From positions 87,743,142 through 87,807,141 of the forward strand of contig CM049306.1 in NCBI GenBank assembly GCA_026874595.1: a stretch of 64,000 nucleotides of DNA, in the 5' to 3' direction. The translations under genes and the position numbers were made by a program. This stretch comes from Sipunculus nudus. Taxonomy: Eukaryota > Annelida > Sipuncula > Golfingiida > Sipunculidae. A model generated the notes under the pieces. It saw only the letters and a program-made list of their open reading frames with translations, made no database searches and was not told the origin of the DNA. Positions 1 through 12,045 of this stretch are shown in pieces (the first letter of the stretch is position 1; every line of letters begins with the position of its first letter).

Positions 1-123
1 TATGAGATATCCATATGCCTGATTGTACATGTGACCCTGTGAGGCCATCATTAATTTTTTTAAATACATATAAAAACGTTATATCTATTAATATACTAGT
101 TTCCTATTGGTTAATCTACTAAC

Positions 124-332
124 TTTATATCTGTTGCCGTAGCTCAGGTCAAGTTCGCTTTCCTCACAACCGATTGCCATGCCAGGCTTCTTAGTCATGA
201 GCTTCATGTACACCGCTTCACCCGGCTGTACACGAATCACAAGCTCGTTACGCTGGATGTCACCTGGGTGGAATATGTCACCAGGAACATCACGAAACTG
301 GATACGCACTTCTGCCTTTCTTTCATTCAGAG
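124..332 (-). CDS. G6PD: G6PD exon 11 (209 bases), last one inside the window
   Basis: Codes [43 protein letters not shown] and [13 protein letters not shown]. The KKPGM and RVQP segments belong to the structural-NADP/dimer region. Donor GTTAGT at the left side; the remaining C-terminal exons lie beyond position 1. Confidence 0.95.
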
Positions 333-3300
333 CTGTGGAAAATACACTTGGGGATTATCTGATATTATATTATATGTGAAGAAAGTCATAAACCTGGGGA
401 GGAAAGAAGTCACAGATAATAGTCACTGCGACAAGAAAAGATTGATTCTTGAGGAAAAAGTAACAGGAAATAGTCAAAATTTGGGGTTAGAAGTAAAATT
501 GAATAACTTACAAATTTAAGTAATAATTTTTTAGGATAATGTCAGTTACAAATGTCACCCGATTCATAGCCAGTTAGTGGTCATAATTTCTTGTTTTTTC
601 TGTATATTAAAAATGATTGAATCCTCCAAATTCTAATTGCCAAGAACTTGTTCCATTTGCAGATGAGGTATACTGAAATTCACATCTCTTTTAATTCTAC
701 AGTTTGTAATCCCTTTTATATAGTTACTAATTACAACCTAACTAGACTCACCTTTACCACACCTGAGAATAAATGGAACACCATCCCACCTCTCATTCTT
801 CACATACATCACAGCCAAAGCATAGGTTTCTGTTACAGAATCTGTAAATTAAACATGTATATTTGTAAGTAATTAAATTAATAAACCTGCATCTCTCCCC
901 AAAATGTGCTAAATAAAAGTGAAAAAGACATGTAATCAATTATAAACTCGACATACCGCTTTTAAAATTTTTTCTTATTTTTTTTTATAAATACTTAATT
1001 TAATTCATATTCACTTTATTGTCTCAAAAATTGGAAAACTTAATATTCAGTAATACTCCTGATTCTCAAACTAGATGATATGATCATTGGTAGTTCCTAT
1101 CTGGTAGACAGATGTACAAAATGTTACTTGTGGATCTGAATTAAAACCAACCCCAAAATATGATAAAATAACTCTTTTGCTCAAGACCAACATCTATACA
1201 TCATTCCTGGTAAACCATCTGTAACATGATATATTTTTATGCAGACAAACAAAATTATAAAGAAAGTTACTTACCATTGGCAGAGTTAATGGGAATAATA
1301 GCTAGTTTTAAATAAATGTTAAAGGATCAGTTTATAGTCTGTTAATGGCACTCCTAGTTACATGAGAACAGAGAATATATAATGTGAATGATATTTTATT
1401 ATTAAGCAAGCTCTCTAAAATTCCATTTTTTGTATAAACTGGGCTGGGAATCAAGATAGCATAAACTGACATTACATCTTTCAGTCTCCATGGAGAGACT
1501 ACAAGTTTTTGCCTTCCTGGCTCTGTAATGGATTGAACCCGGGCCTTAAAATTCAATGTCTTGACTAATAGGCCATGTCCTTACTCCTTTGAATTTAGAC
1601 AATGGTCTGTCATCTACAGTCTGGAAACAGATGTGAGAAAACACTGATTACACTAGCGTATAACCGATTGGAACCTTGCACTGCAACAGATCTTTAAGAC
1701 TTTCTGAGATAGGTTTTTCATGAGCTGTGTTGATAAAGGCCTAGTGCACAGGAATAATTTCTGATAAATGGTGCAGCAGTAGACCACTCGCGATATAATG
1801 TCACGTTTATCAGGATTTATGGGTACATATGGAAAATGACTTCCCTTTATGTTGACATCATCGCTTGACATCATTCCTGACAGTTCAAGACCAAATAAGG
1901 GGAATTTCTGTTGAGTGCAATCACTGTCAATTATGATATGGAATATTATAAAAAATTACAGAATATTACAGAATAATAATATTACCTTCTGGTACGGTAG
2001 GATCATCTCTGTAACCCATCTTAGCATCCCCTGTCCCATCTGGATCTCCAACATACTGGCCAAGGACCACGTCAGACATTTTGATCTCGCTCATGCTCCG
2101 CAGGACCTTAACCTGTCATCACAAACAGACAAACCTGAACTCAAACTCTAAGGTTACTAGTTTTATTGTTGAAAATTCTGTTCAGTCAAACTAGATAGGC
2201 TTAAGTGATTCAAAATTACAAGAGGTGTATTGGATGTTTGTTTCAGTGTATTGCCTTCACAGAAACATTCAGGTTAAATAAATCTATTCCATGTGCATTT
2301 GTTGTGTGAATGGAGGATTTCATCCAGATCCCAGACTTTGCTCTGATTTGATAGGCTGGTACACATGTGACATCATGGACTGAATTATATCAACAACTCA
2401 GATCTAGTAAGACATGCTGTTTTAATTCACTCCTAAAAGTTTCGGACTGGCAGTGGCAGAAATAATGTGCTTATGATGAGATCTAGAATTTTTAGTCACA
2501 GGGAGATTTCCCAGTGTGTGACATCACTGCCCAGTTGACAGTGTTCATAGATCTCCCAATAGTTTTTTAACCAATCACACAACCTCATGTTTTTAGTGGA
2601 AAAATATATAGAAAAAATGTTTTTCCTCCAGGAATTGGGATAATTTTATGTATAATCTCCATTAATATTTTTTTCATAACCAATTATGTTATATGATATT
2701 ATTATGAGATATATGTTTGGAATACATTTTCTTGACCTGTTCTACCATGGTGAAATAGAATTTTATCAAATACAAATCAGCACTCATTGATGTAAGCAAT
2801 TCATTCAGCAGGTTCATTTTGTGCAACTTAGTCCATAACAACACTAGGTTCTTGATTGTCCATCAAATCCCTAGCTAGTTATTGAGGCAACACTACAAGT
2901 TTATGGACAGAGAGTCAGATATACAAATGAATTGACACTGCTGTACCATATTACAACTCATCTTAGATAGGTGTATAAAAACTCCCTGCTTTAAATTTGC
3001 AGACATAAATTCAGATTTTTAGAAATGCTAATATTCATTAAGGTAAACAATTAATATAATCTGCTATCAAAATATTACCAATAAAAAATCTGATCTTGGT
3101 GTTATGATAAATGACTGCCCAGTAGAGCTAAAGTATGTAATTGATTCATCAGAGCAGATAATTTTGAGCTCACTTTTTCATCTCTAATGTCCTCAGCATC
3201 AGTGGAGACAGGTTTTTCCATGGCAACCAAACAAAGGATCTGTAGCAGATGGTTCTGCATGACATCCCTGCAACAGTTAATGAGACACAAGTTGAATTTG

Positions 3301-6300
3301 CTTCTTTCTTCATGAAACTATTTTCAAAGAAACTGCAATAATTATGATGGTAAAAACTATAATTTATTAGTTAAACATAACTTATAAATAATCTATTAAG
3401 GACAATATTAATGTTCACCTGTTAACATTTTTCATATACCGGTATATGACAATGTTAGAAAAAGAAAGCATTACATTTATTTAGCAGGCAACTTGGATAT
3501 TTAATCTTTTATTCTATTTGCAAAATATACTAAGAAATTGAAAGTGATATCACCTATTATTTTCAGAATTTTGCAGTGACTTCTTTCACTTCTATGAGCA
3601 ATAGCTATGTGCTAAAATAATATACATGCAAATGTGAATAAGATGACTAAGCCATTTTCATCATGATAATCTGCATTATTGTGATAGCTCACAAATGGGA
3701 ATGCATTAAATCTGAAATCAAGTGGAATGAATGTCAAGCATACAAGGCTTATCTTAATCTGAATCCAAATTGTGGTGCCTCAGTAATCCCCATAACCTTA
3801 TCATTCATTCATCCATACTTTATAACTGATATCACAACCTTGGCTTAACCATTACAAATTCAGGGCATACAATATGATGTTACAATGTTACAAACCTGAT
3901 GATACCAAATTCATCAAAGTACCCTCCTCTTCCTCCAGTCCCAAACGGCTCTTTAAATGATATAAAGACGCTGGCAATGTTATCTCTGTTCCATAGGGGA
4001 GAAAAAATTCTGTTTGCAAATCTGAAAAAAAATTTATTTTGAACAATTAAAAGATTCCATGCACCTGAGCAGTAACATGGGTGAAAAGGCATGACCTATA
4101 ACCTAATTAACAAATATACGGGGTCATAGCTTTATTGCTATCTGATAATCATATACAATTAATATATTTCTGGTTTACAAAGAGAGCATCTTACTATAGA
4201 TTCAGCAAATTATAAGGCTTGCCATAGTGTGTAATCAATTCTGGTTTACAGTTTTAGATGCACAAAACAGAAAATGTTTGAACAGAATAAAATATAAAAT
4301 AAAGTCACTGGACTACATATTATAACATAAAATAACATTTTAATATAGAGTAATACAATATATTATGACAAAAATAGTCTTATTCTTACCATGTTTAGAC
4401 TAAAGTATCACATTTCCTTTAACACTGAATTGTTATTTGTTGTTTATCTTTAGGCCACTTTTATTTTATTGTTTGATTACACATTAAAGATGTTTGTGAT
4501 ATTACTACATTTAAGTGTTGTTGTTATAATTGTTAATTGCTGTTACTACATTCAGGTACATAAATGCACAAAAAATTATGTAACACCAAAATTTTAGTAT
4601 ATTCATATCCATGTAACTGTCCAAAACCTTCATATATTTTTAGAATACCCACACCTTATTATAAAGTTATACTTGTAGTGTTACTAAATAAGTAGCATTC
4701 ATATATTTCAAGAAACCAAAAACAAACCAATACAATTGTCAGCAACTGAGATATAAAGGCAATTCCTACAAAAGTGTCAGTAAACAGGCATGTAATCACT
4801 AAAATTAATGCAACAATTATGTATTCATAGGTTGCATCTTACCACAGGTATCACAACTAAGATATTCAACACGGAACTGGCCAGTATGGTATAATGCCAA
4901 CTATAGACAGTTCTCAGGAACAGCCACCATCAATTCACATGTCACTCTTTTGTCTGTTTATGTCAAAAGATTTAACCAGACTGAGTGGACTCACTTTAGC
5001 TGGCCACTAGGTGGTAATATATGTGTGGGTAGCACCTCATCTAGTGGCCAGTGGTAGTGAGTTAACTCAAGTCTAATGAAGTCTGGTGATGTAAACAGAT
5101 GAAAAAGTCAGAACAAATTTAAGCTGACAGTTGCTGTGTATGAGAACTATACTTCTGACTAAGGCTTTTGAAATTATTTGGAGAACTGGCATTTTTCTTG
5201 ATAGGAGTGACAGGAAAGTCCTTATTTCAAGAAAATTTCTACAGGTGGAACATAGCTGAAATGGCCTGTAGTCCTATTATATACTAAACAGGCTTACAAA
5301 TACCGAATTATTACTGTTCTTAAACTTGTCTGATCTAAATCACTAAGGAATCAACATAGCATTCACCAGGGACTATTGCACATAGACAGTAGTTTATACT
5401 ATTACACAGAATGGTTAACTGAAAAGTAGTCCATTCCCCTCACCTAAGCACCATAATATTCTGTACCATTTCCTTGCCCAGGTAGTGGTCAATACGATAC
5501 AACTGGTCTTCCCGGAACAGCTGTGCAAGGTGGTTTGACAATATATTTGAGGATTCCAAGTCTTTTCCAAAAGGCTTCTCAACAATCACTCTTGTCCAGG
5601 ATCCTCTAAAAGTTAAACAAGCAATTATAGTTATAAGCAGTGATTTAGTAAATTAGAAATTTAGATTTCTATAGTCTGTTTCATCCCCTCATGTCCACCT
5701 GATTTATGCTATGAAAATTATTATTAGTTACATTTCAAGGGAAACAATTTTAGTGTAGAGCAGAGGATTAAAGAACCAAATTTTCCAAAAGGTAACTAAA
5801 TACCTACCTTACGCCTTATTTGAGAAACAGAATTTTCTGAAAATATGAGAAATCAGTCTACATTTTACAATATATCAGTCCACCTATGGTGGTTAAGTTC
5901 ATTGGTCACATAGAAAAACAGCCTCAACTGACAGCTGCTAATCAGATGATCTCATGTAAACACTCTAAAAAATATAACCAGCTAAAACAAAGATGGCTAC
6001 TTATGGAGGGACACATCAAATCTGCCAGATCATGATGCAGAGTATAAAATGTTGTAAAACATAAACGGTGGATTTATTGTAAAATTCTTAATAGCCTTGC
6101 TAGGTTGTCACTTCCACATGTTGTTTTCTTGGAAATTTTTGAAAAATATAAACTTTTAAGTAACTCATCTACAAAATACAGGTGGACAGCAGGTGGTGAA
6201 ATGGACTAGTACAAGGACGATCAAAGTAGACTAGGCAGATATACCTTCTATGCAGGCACTGGTTTCTAATATTTATATATTTTATACACATTATTATGTC

Positions 6301-9300
6301 CTGTCATTAATGTCCTTACTTACCACCTTACTTGCAAATGAGGACACATATTAAGATACATGAAAGGGAGATGTTGGGAAGTTTTACAATAATGTGATCA
6401 AGATATTTTCCTAAAGCATACCATCAATTATTGTAGTTCAAGGAAAGGGGTGATATTAATTCAAAGAGTGATGACTCATCAAGCCTTTTTTAACTAGAAT
6501 ACGGGTAGTCGACAAGCGACTACGTGTATCCGCCTAAATCAGAGTGGAACGGGTGAAATGAGGCATGGATTGAGTGGCAAGGGAAAATAGAGTGAAGTGT
6601 TGCATATCAGCATGGATGTCTGCAGCCAAATTGTGTATGTAGGTTGCCCCCCCTTACCACAAAATCCAGAAAGCCGTCCAAGTTGTATACATATGCAAAA
6701 TTTAAGGCAGATAAGTCAAACCACTACATGTATATGAGTGATTTTAGCCCGTGGCAGACAAACAGATGGACGCTGAGCAAAAATGGTTGCAGGTGACGCC
6801 ACCAGTTTTGCGTATGATAAAGAGCTATGTGAGAACTATACACATGCAAAACTTTGTCCCAATCAGTCAAACGGTTCCCAAGATATGAGCTTGGATGTCT
6901 GCTGCATAAACTAGAATGCAGGTGGCGCCACCTGTCATAAAATCAAGAGAGCTGTCGGGGATGTATAAACCTGCAAAATTTTAGGCAGATATGTCAAACC
7001 ACTGCCGAGATACAAGTGATTTTATCCCATGGCAGACAAACAGACAGGAGCTGTGAAAAAATGGCTGCAGGAGGCGCCACCAGTTTTGCGTATGCTAAAG
7101 AGCTATGTGAGATCTATACACATGCAAAATTTTGGCCCAATCAGTCAAACGGTTCCCGAGATATGAGCTTGGATGTCTGCAGCGTAAACTTGAATGTAGG
7201 TGGCGCCACCTGTCATAAAATCAGAAAAGCTATCCAGGATGTATATGCATGCTGAATTTCAGGTGAATTAGTCAAGTCACTGCAGAGATATGAGTGATTT
7301 TAACCCAAGGCAGATGAACAGATGGACACTGTGCAAACATGGTTGCAGGTGGCGCCACCATTTTTTGTGTATGTTATAAAGCTATCCAAGGGCTACATTT
7401 GTGTAAAATTTTTAGCCTGATCGGTCAAACGGTTCCCGAGATATGAGCTTGGATGTCTGCAGCGTAAACATGCATGTAGGTGGCGCCACCTGTCATAAAA
7501 TCAGAAAAGCTATCCAGGATGTATACGCATGCCAAATTTCAGGTGAATTAGTCAAGTCACTGCAGAGATATGAGTGATTTTAACCCAAGGCAGACGAACA
7601 GATGGACACTGTGCAAACATGGTTGCAGGTGGCGCCACCATTTTTTGTGTATGTTATAAAGCTCTCCAAGGGCTACATTTGTGCAAAAAAATTTTCCTGA
7701 TTGGTCAAAAGGTTCCTGAGATGTGGGTTTATGTGTGGAAACAGACGCACAAACGGACGCAGAGGAAAGGTCAGAGGTCAAAACAAAATTTGGGCGCAGC
7801 AGTTCACATGTGACCCGAACATAATCCCGGGTTTCGTAAAATTCCGCCCAGTGGTTACGGAGGAGTTCTTCAGGACACCTACGCAGCGGCAGCGGCGGAG
7901 GGCTGAAAACATAGTATCCGCAAAACTCTGTTTTGGCGGATACAATAATTCAGTATATATTAAACATACATCTTGCTTACCAAAATCATTTAGTCCTTAG
8001 GTTTAGCTTTTACAGTTTATTTAAAATGACTCACTGAACTAAACTCATATTACTTATTTCAAATAATAAGCTGAAGCATTGTGCTTTTACATTTTTAAAT
8101 TTAAATAATTTTGAATTATTAAAAAGGTATGAGGAAAACTGGACTATCTTACCCTCTGGCCATACAGTTCTGTTTAATTTTTGTGGTGACAGAGGCATAC
8201 ACACTTGGGGGGAGGGCCAAATAGAACAGACGGTTAGCCTTCCCTCCTTTCTCAAGTTTTTTAATTCCTTCGTCTAACTTCTGGAAATCTTCTGTTTTGT
8301 CATATGATCCAGGAATGTATGAATTCATCTTGAAGAAATTATCAAGAGCATCCTTCTCTGAATCAGAAACCTGAAAGTACAATCTCATACTGTGTGAATC
8401 TTGAACAATGTATCAATCTGTCATTTTAATGCACCTTAGGTTAAAAAGAAGAGATATGATTTAGATTTCTTAAATGCCAGAATTAAGAAACGCAAAACAT
8501 AATTGGACATAAAAGACATGAGCACCACAAAAAAGCATAATACTTCAATGTCTTGTGACCTTTGACCTTATTTAATATTCACTGATTTTGCAGACAATTG
8601 AACCTGGGGGAGTTATTTTACTAAAATGTCCTTGTCAGCAAAACTCATTAATCCATAGTTATCACAGCAATACCACTAAGTTGTCTGGTACATAAATTGT
8701 TAAAATCTTGTAATGAGTTTCATGAAAATTCCTCAGATTTTTTGTAAAACAGCAAAGCTCCACCAAAGTCTGGTGACCTCTGACCTCATTAAATTTGCAT
8801 GGATTATGCCAGGCATTGAACTTAGGCAAGGTATCATATTTGTTAATATTTCTTTGGAGTTTTATCAAAATCCATCATATTCCTGATGAGTTAACTCCTC
8901 ATAGAAGCCTGGTGACCTTTGACCTCATTAAATATGCAAGGATTAGGCCTATAATTGAACTCAGGTGAGATAATCTACTGGTGAATAGTTATACTATAGT
9001 GAGTTTCATGAAAATCCATCAGAGCCCTGGTAGGCTATCAGGGCAACACAAAAAGTTATTGGACTGATGGTGGGTATGCCTAAATACATCCCTTCTAGGA
9101 TGGGCATATAAGAACTTAAAACAACTGCATCTAATAAAAAAAAAATTGGTTGGTTCCCATTTCAGTCAGGTGCCTGACACCTGAGTAAAAATAATTTAAT
9201 AAGCTGCATCAGCTATACACTTACCTTCATATGTGGTTCTGTCTTTTTTCTTACATCTTCCATTGTTAACTTGGAACGAGCATAACCTACAAAAAGTGTT

Positions 9301-10672
9301 TTCTTTGGCAGCAATCCATCCCTGAACAGCCACCTAGAATGAATGAAAAATATATGTACTGGTACATTAATTAGGAAAGTACAAAGATACAAATCACTTG
9401 TGAAGTCTCTAATAATACATTCTTAAAAGAGCCAGAGGAAGAGATACTAGATTTGTTGGAATTTATATCCTGAAATATGAGTGCATTGACAAAGTACCAT
9501 AATATTATTTTGACAACAAAAAGCTACACAGGAGGATTAAATCAAATTGATTTTATTTGCTCAAGATGCAAGATTACTAAAAATGTTCATGCAACTTGCA
9601 GTGATGACTAAAAAATATTGAGAGCGATTTTAATCCATAATAGCAGCCCCATTTTGGAGACTAAATTAGTGACAAAATGTCTATTAAAAAAAGGGTCTGT
9701 GCATATATTTAAATACCTTTTCTTGGCAGAAATGCAGCATTACTGAGGGATCATAGAAGACTTAACATCAGATCCTGATAGAGACGATGAATGTTGTATA
9801 GGTGTCCAACCTATTCATTACTGCCTAGGACTTATCTTGAAGGACTCTTACAACTTATTTTGCATTATCTCTTACACAATACTGATAAAAAATATTTGCC
9901 CCCTTGTTTAGATGTTTTCTACCATCTCCAGACCCTTTCCCTCAGTGGAATAATCCCTGTCAGGTTATATGTTATATTTCATCATGAGATTTGGGCAAGT
10001 TTACTTTATGAACTGGTAAACTTACCATAATGTTGGATAAATTTTCTTCTTTGCTAAGTCACCCTGGAAGACACACCACATCCATTAAATTCAAATCTAG
10101 AATATCAAGGCAAAACACATCTAAAAAAAAATCCAGTTATTCACCTGCCTTTTCTGTGGAATTTATGTGGTTTCTGTTAGTACATATTAGTGAACTAAAG
10201 GTAATTCTTGTAAAAAATGTTCTTTTAATGTCTCTGTGAAAGATGAATGAGATTGTATTTTAAAAAAAACTATATTTATGCAGATTGACTTTAAAGTTCA
10301 AGGTCACTAGTTTTCAAACATATAGAAGAACTTACTATCCAAGATCTTGAGTAGTTTTGATTTTCAGACAATCCATCCAATCATTCATAAGAAACCAAAT
10401 GCTAGTACAAACTCTACTGGACAACCAGTACAAAAATGATTAGACTTTTATCAAGATCCTTTGGTATTGATTATTTTGGGTTTTTAACTTTGATGTTTTG
10501 ACTCGCATATTTAATGCCTGTTGTTAACCTGTGTTATATAAACTGAGAGAATACATACTGAGGCACCAAGAATAACAAAGACATGTGGTACTGCTGCCTC
10601 AAAGTCTTCCAGAGATCCCTTGATCAGCTCTATGGCCTGACTGAAGTCTATGTTCTCCTCTGAAACAGACAT
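124..10672 (-). CDS. G6PD: Glucose-6-phosphate 1-dehydrogenase, ten coding exons, 3' end outside window
   Basis: Cytosolic enzyme that oxidises glucose-6-phosphate to 6-phosphogluconolactone with reduction of NADP+, the committed step of the oxidative pentose phosphate pathway. Seen: ten exons with GT/AG borders join into one open frame of 429 codons. The nucleotide-binding motif GASGDLA is at residues 36-42, EKPFG at 169-173, the substrate-binding signature RIDHYLGKE around 197-205 with its lysine at 204, and the catalytic histidine in QNHLLQ at 262. These match the human enzyme within one or two residues. The human C-terminal part missing here is about 86 residues, so the full protein should be near 515. 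The start is the ATG at 10672-10670, giving [10 protein letters not shown]. Neighbouring repeats lie in introns only and no exon is broken, so the gene looks functional. Certainty of family is very high; exact splice borders are by eye. Confidence 0.97.
333..751 (-). other. G6PD intron, no feature seen
   Basis: AT-rich intron between exons 10 and 11. I see no repeat structure or other gene. Confidence 0.7.
752..841 (-). CDS. G6PD: G6PD exon 10 (90 bases)
   Basis: Codes [20 protein letters not shown] and [10 protein letters not shown], matching the family's [12 protein letters not shown] region. The acceptor TTTACAG before ATTCTG gives the same spacing as human; an AG 11 bases further in would shorten the loop by four residues. 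Donor GTGAGT. It was easy to miss because it gives no long open frame by itself. Confidence 0.9.
1440..1582 (-). repeat. tRNA-derived SINE head in a G6PD intron
   Basis: On the minus strand an A-box-like stretch TGGCCTATTAGTCAAG is followed by an exact B-box-type GGTTCAATCC at about 1530-1539. The acceptor-stem ends do not pair, so this is not a working tRNA but the promoter half of a SINE. The 3' limit is not clear. Confidence 0.55.
1986..2112 (-). CDS. G6PD: G6PD exon 9 (127 bases)
   Basis: Codes [20 protein letters not shown] then [22 protein letters not shown], with conserved VVLGQY and DDPTVP. It ends phase 1 at donor GTAATA. An intron separates this from the next coding block at a different place from the human gene (recall). 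Confidence 0.93.
2113..3173 (-). other. G6PD intron 8, nothing recognised
   Basis: About 1.06 kb of AT-rich intron. No inverted repeats or tandem arrays stood out. Confidence 0.6.
3174..3267 (-). CDS. G6PD: G6PD exon 8 (94 bases)
   Basis: Codes [19 protein letters not shown] and [11 protein letters not shown]. The histidine of QNHLLQ is the general base of the family. Donor GTGAGC, acceptor TTGCAG. Length as in human exon 8 (recall). Confidence 0.95.
3896..4021 (-). CDS. G6PD: G6PD exon 7 (126 bases)
   Basis: Codes [39 protein letters not shown]. These are strongly conserved motifs of the C-terminal glucose-6-phosphate dehydrogenase domain. Acceptor TTTTCAG, donor GTTTGT. Length as in human exon 7 (recall). 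Confidence 0.95.
4901..5152. mobile_element. Palindromic MITE in G6PD intron
   Basis: Two imperfect arms of about 115-120 bases pair across a short centre near 5020-5040. Left-arm landmarks (TATAGACAGTTCTCA, GTCTGTTTATGTC, ACCAGACT, GGCCACTAG) recur in reverse complement in the right arm (TGAGAACTATA, AGTCTGGTGATGTAAACAGA, CTAGTGGCC). This is a foldback-type non-autonomous element. The target duplication was not resolved. Confidence 0.65.
5444..5605 (-). CDS. G6PD: G6PD exon 6, active-site exon
   Basis: Codes [19 protein letters not shown] and the substrate-binding signature [18 protein letters not shown]. It contains the lysine of EKPFG and the lysine of HYLGK. The acceptor choice TTTTAG followed by AGGATCC is fixed by frame; the alternative AG two bases later breaks it. 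Donor GTGAGG. Confidence 0.95.
6493..7950 (+). mobile_element. Helentron-like tandem-cored element, copy 1
   Basis: The 5' end carries a hairpin (GTAGTCG..CGACTAC, 6505-6523) followed by TGTATCCGCC. The 3' end carries an imperfect hairpin and the inverted match GGCGGATACAATA (to about 7948). Between them are about 280-base tandem units made of two ~140-base halves, each bearing GGTGGCGCCACC (five exact copies, 6921-7639). Terminal inverted matches, a terminal hairpin and a tandem core resemble HINE/pearl elements of molluscs. No coding capacity was seen. The class is an inference. Confidence 0.6.
8153..8370 (-). CDS. G6PD: G6PD exon 5 (218 bases)
   Basis: Codes from [13 protein letters not shown] through NSYIPGSYD and the highly conserved [13 protein letters not shown] block to CMARG, ending phase 2 at donor GTAAG. 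The exon length equals that of human exon 5 (recall). Confidence 0.95.
8540..9120. repeat. Interspersed repeat with three DR1 motifs in G6PD intron
   Basis: Diverged units of roughly 140-220 bases, each starting near TGACCTYTGACCTYATT and containing AAAATCCATCA. Perfect direct repeats of AGGTCA with one spacer base (minus strand) lie at 8556-8568, 8774-8786 and 8913-8925. A related copy is at 13865-14130. Confidence 0.6.
9225..9333 (-). CDS. G6PD: G6PD exon 4 (109 bases)
   Basis: Codes [20 protein letters not shown] and onward to [13 protein letters not shown] is a family-conserved segment of the coenzyme domain. Donor GTAAGT, acceptor TCTAG. The length equals that of human exon 4 (recall). 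Confidence 0.95.
10026..10063 (-). CDS. G6PD: G6PD exon 3 (38 bases)
   Basis: A 38-base micro-exon coding [12 protein letters not shown] plus two bases of a tryptophan codon. It carries the GDLA part of the NADP-binding signature. The acceptor is CAG and the donor GTAAG. From recall, human G6PD also has a 38-base exon 3, so this boundary pair appears anciently conserved. Confidence 0.95.
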
Positions 10673-10688
10673 TCTGGCTCTGCAATGT
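10559..10688 (-). CDS. G6PD: G6PD exon 2, carrying the start codon
   Basis: 130 bases; the first 16 are untranslated if the ATG at 10672-10670 is used. It codes 38 residues, starting [10 protein letters not shown] and ending HVFVILGAS, the beginning of the dinucleotide-binding fold. The upstream acceptor reads TTTCAG and the donor is GTATGT, phase 0. The frame stays open for a few codons upstream of the ATG inside the exon (HCRAR), so a longer N-terminus supplied by another exon is possible but not needed. Confidence 0.9.
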
Positions 10689-11867
10689 CTGAAACATACA
10701 ATATATATACATGTAGTCTTAATGTACAAGGTACCACATTTGTAAATACATAATACAGAATGTTAAATATGTACCCTTTTTTATAGCCCACATAATTAAT
10801 TAGATAAATGATGGAAGAACATAACATCTATTTGTTACATTATTAGGCCCATGCCTCATTATCCACTCCGTTATTAGACATCTGAAGGTTTGAGTCTCCC
10901 GAGTAAGTGGGATGTATTTGGATTAATTCCTATTACACAGTCTGGTTGCTATGGATGTTAATTACATCTTGAATTATCTTCAGGTAATATAGCCCTAGTT
11001 TTATTGATCCAAGGGTATTACTGAAATAAAATCCAGGCAGTTATGGCAGGAATATTTGTGATTCAGCTCACATAGATGTAAACCAATATTAATGTCCACC
11101 ATTCCTGACTCAGCTCCTTACATCTGTAAATCAGCCTTTACTCATTCCACTTGTCATCCCTCTTATACTCGCATCATCCCAGCACCACCCATCCCCTGTT
11201 TTCCTGAATATCATTTGATACCCCTATGTCCCTTTCTCCCCCAGGCTACCCCCATACAATACACACTGACCACTGCGACCTAACCCTTTGTAAAATAATT
11301 AATACAGACAATCTGGTTGGACACTAACCATGGGACACATCATACTATTTATATACCAGTAGCTCAGCATTTGTTGACAAACTTGGATGGGCTAACCCAT
11401 CCATAACATTCATAAAAACCTACAAATAGTGTCACTGAGTATATGCAGGAAATCCTTCACAAGTAGAAAACATTTTGTTGAAAAGCACTCAGTGTGAAGC
11501 CTTACAAAGAGACCCACAGTAAATTTGTTGGCTGTCCAAACCATTCAGCAGAAAAAAACAGGTAGTTCCATGTCACCAAGAATTTGCAAGGCATAAACCA
11601 ATATAAACACATGCAATCTTTCTTGAAAATCAATCTGCAGAGAAAATCTCAGCTTCTAACATGGATATTTGAGAAACCAACATCACATGGCAATATTAGG
11701 TCATCATAGTAAATGGTTTCCAAAAATTAAATTTGTCAGCTTAGAAGCAACTCCCTGAGAATAAGTATCCCAGCAGATGTTAAAGGTTGTAAGAAAGAAT
11801 AAGTGCAAAAAGTACAGCAGTGACATACATAAGGTGTCTCGAGATTATAGTTTCACATGATTAGTAC

Positions 11868-12045
11868 AGTAAAACCTTGCTTATATAACTACCACCTCAG
11901 TTTAGCGACCACCTTTTCATGGTTCCGATTCTTTTTTTCTCTTTACACCAGACTTCACTCAAACGACCTCAAAGTGCAACCACTTATTGAGGTCCCATTG
12001 GTGGTCATAATTTCGAGGTTTCACTTGACAAAATTTTAGATCCTG
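11868..12045. repeat. Short repeat with inverted ends (possible MITE)
   Basis: Starts ACAGTAAAACCTTGCTTATA and ends with CGAGGTTTCACTTG, an imperfect inverted match. The ends resemble those of short invertebrate DNA-transposon derivatives beginning CAGTRAAACC. Family not determined. Confidence 0.4.

Noticed and set aside
1509-1582. A functional tRNA gene
   Set aside because: A and B boxes are present, but the acceptor stem cannot pair, so it is a SINE head. The same holds for the tRNA-like stretch near 47180-47247.
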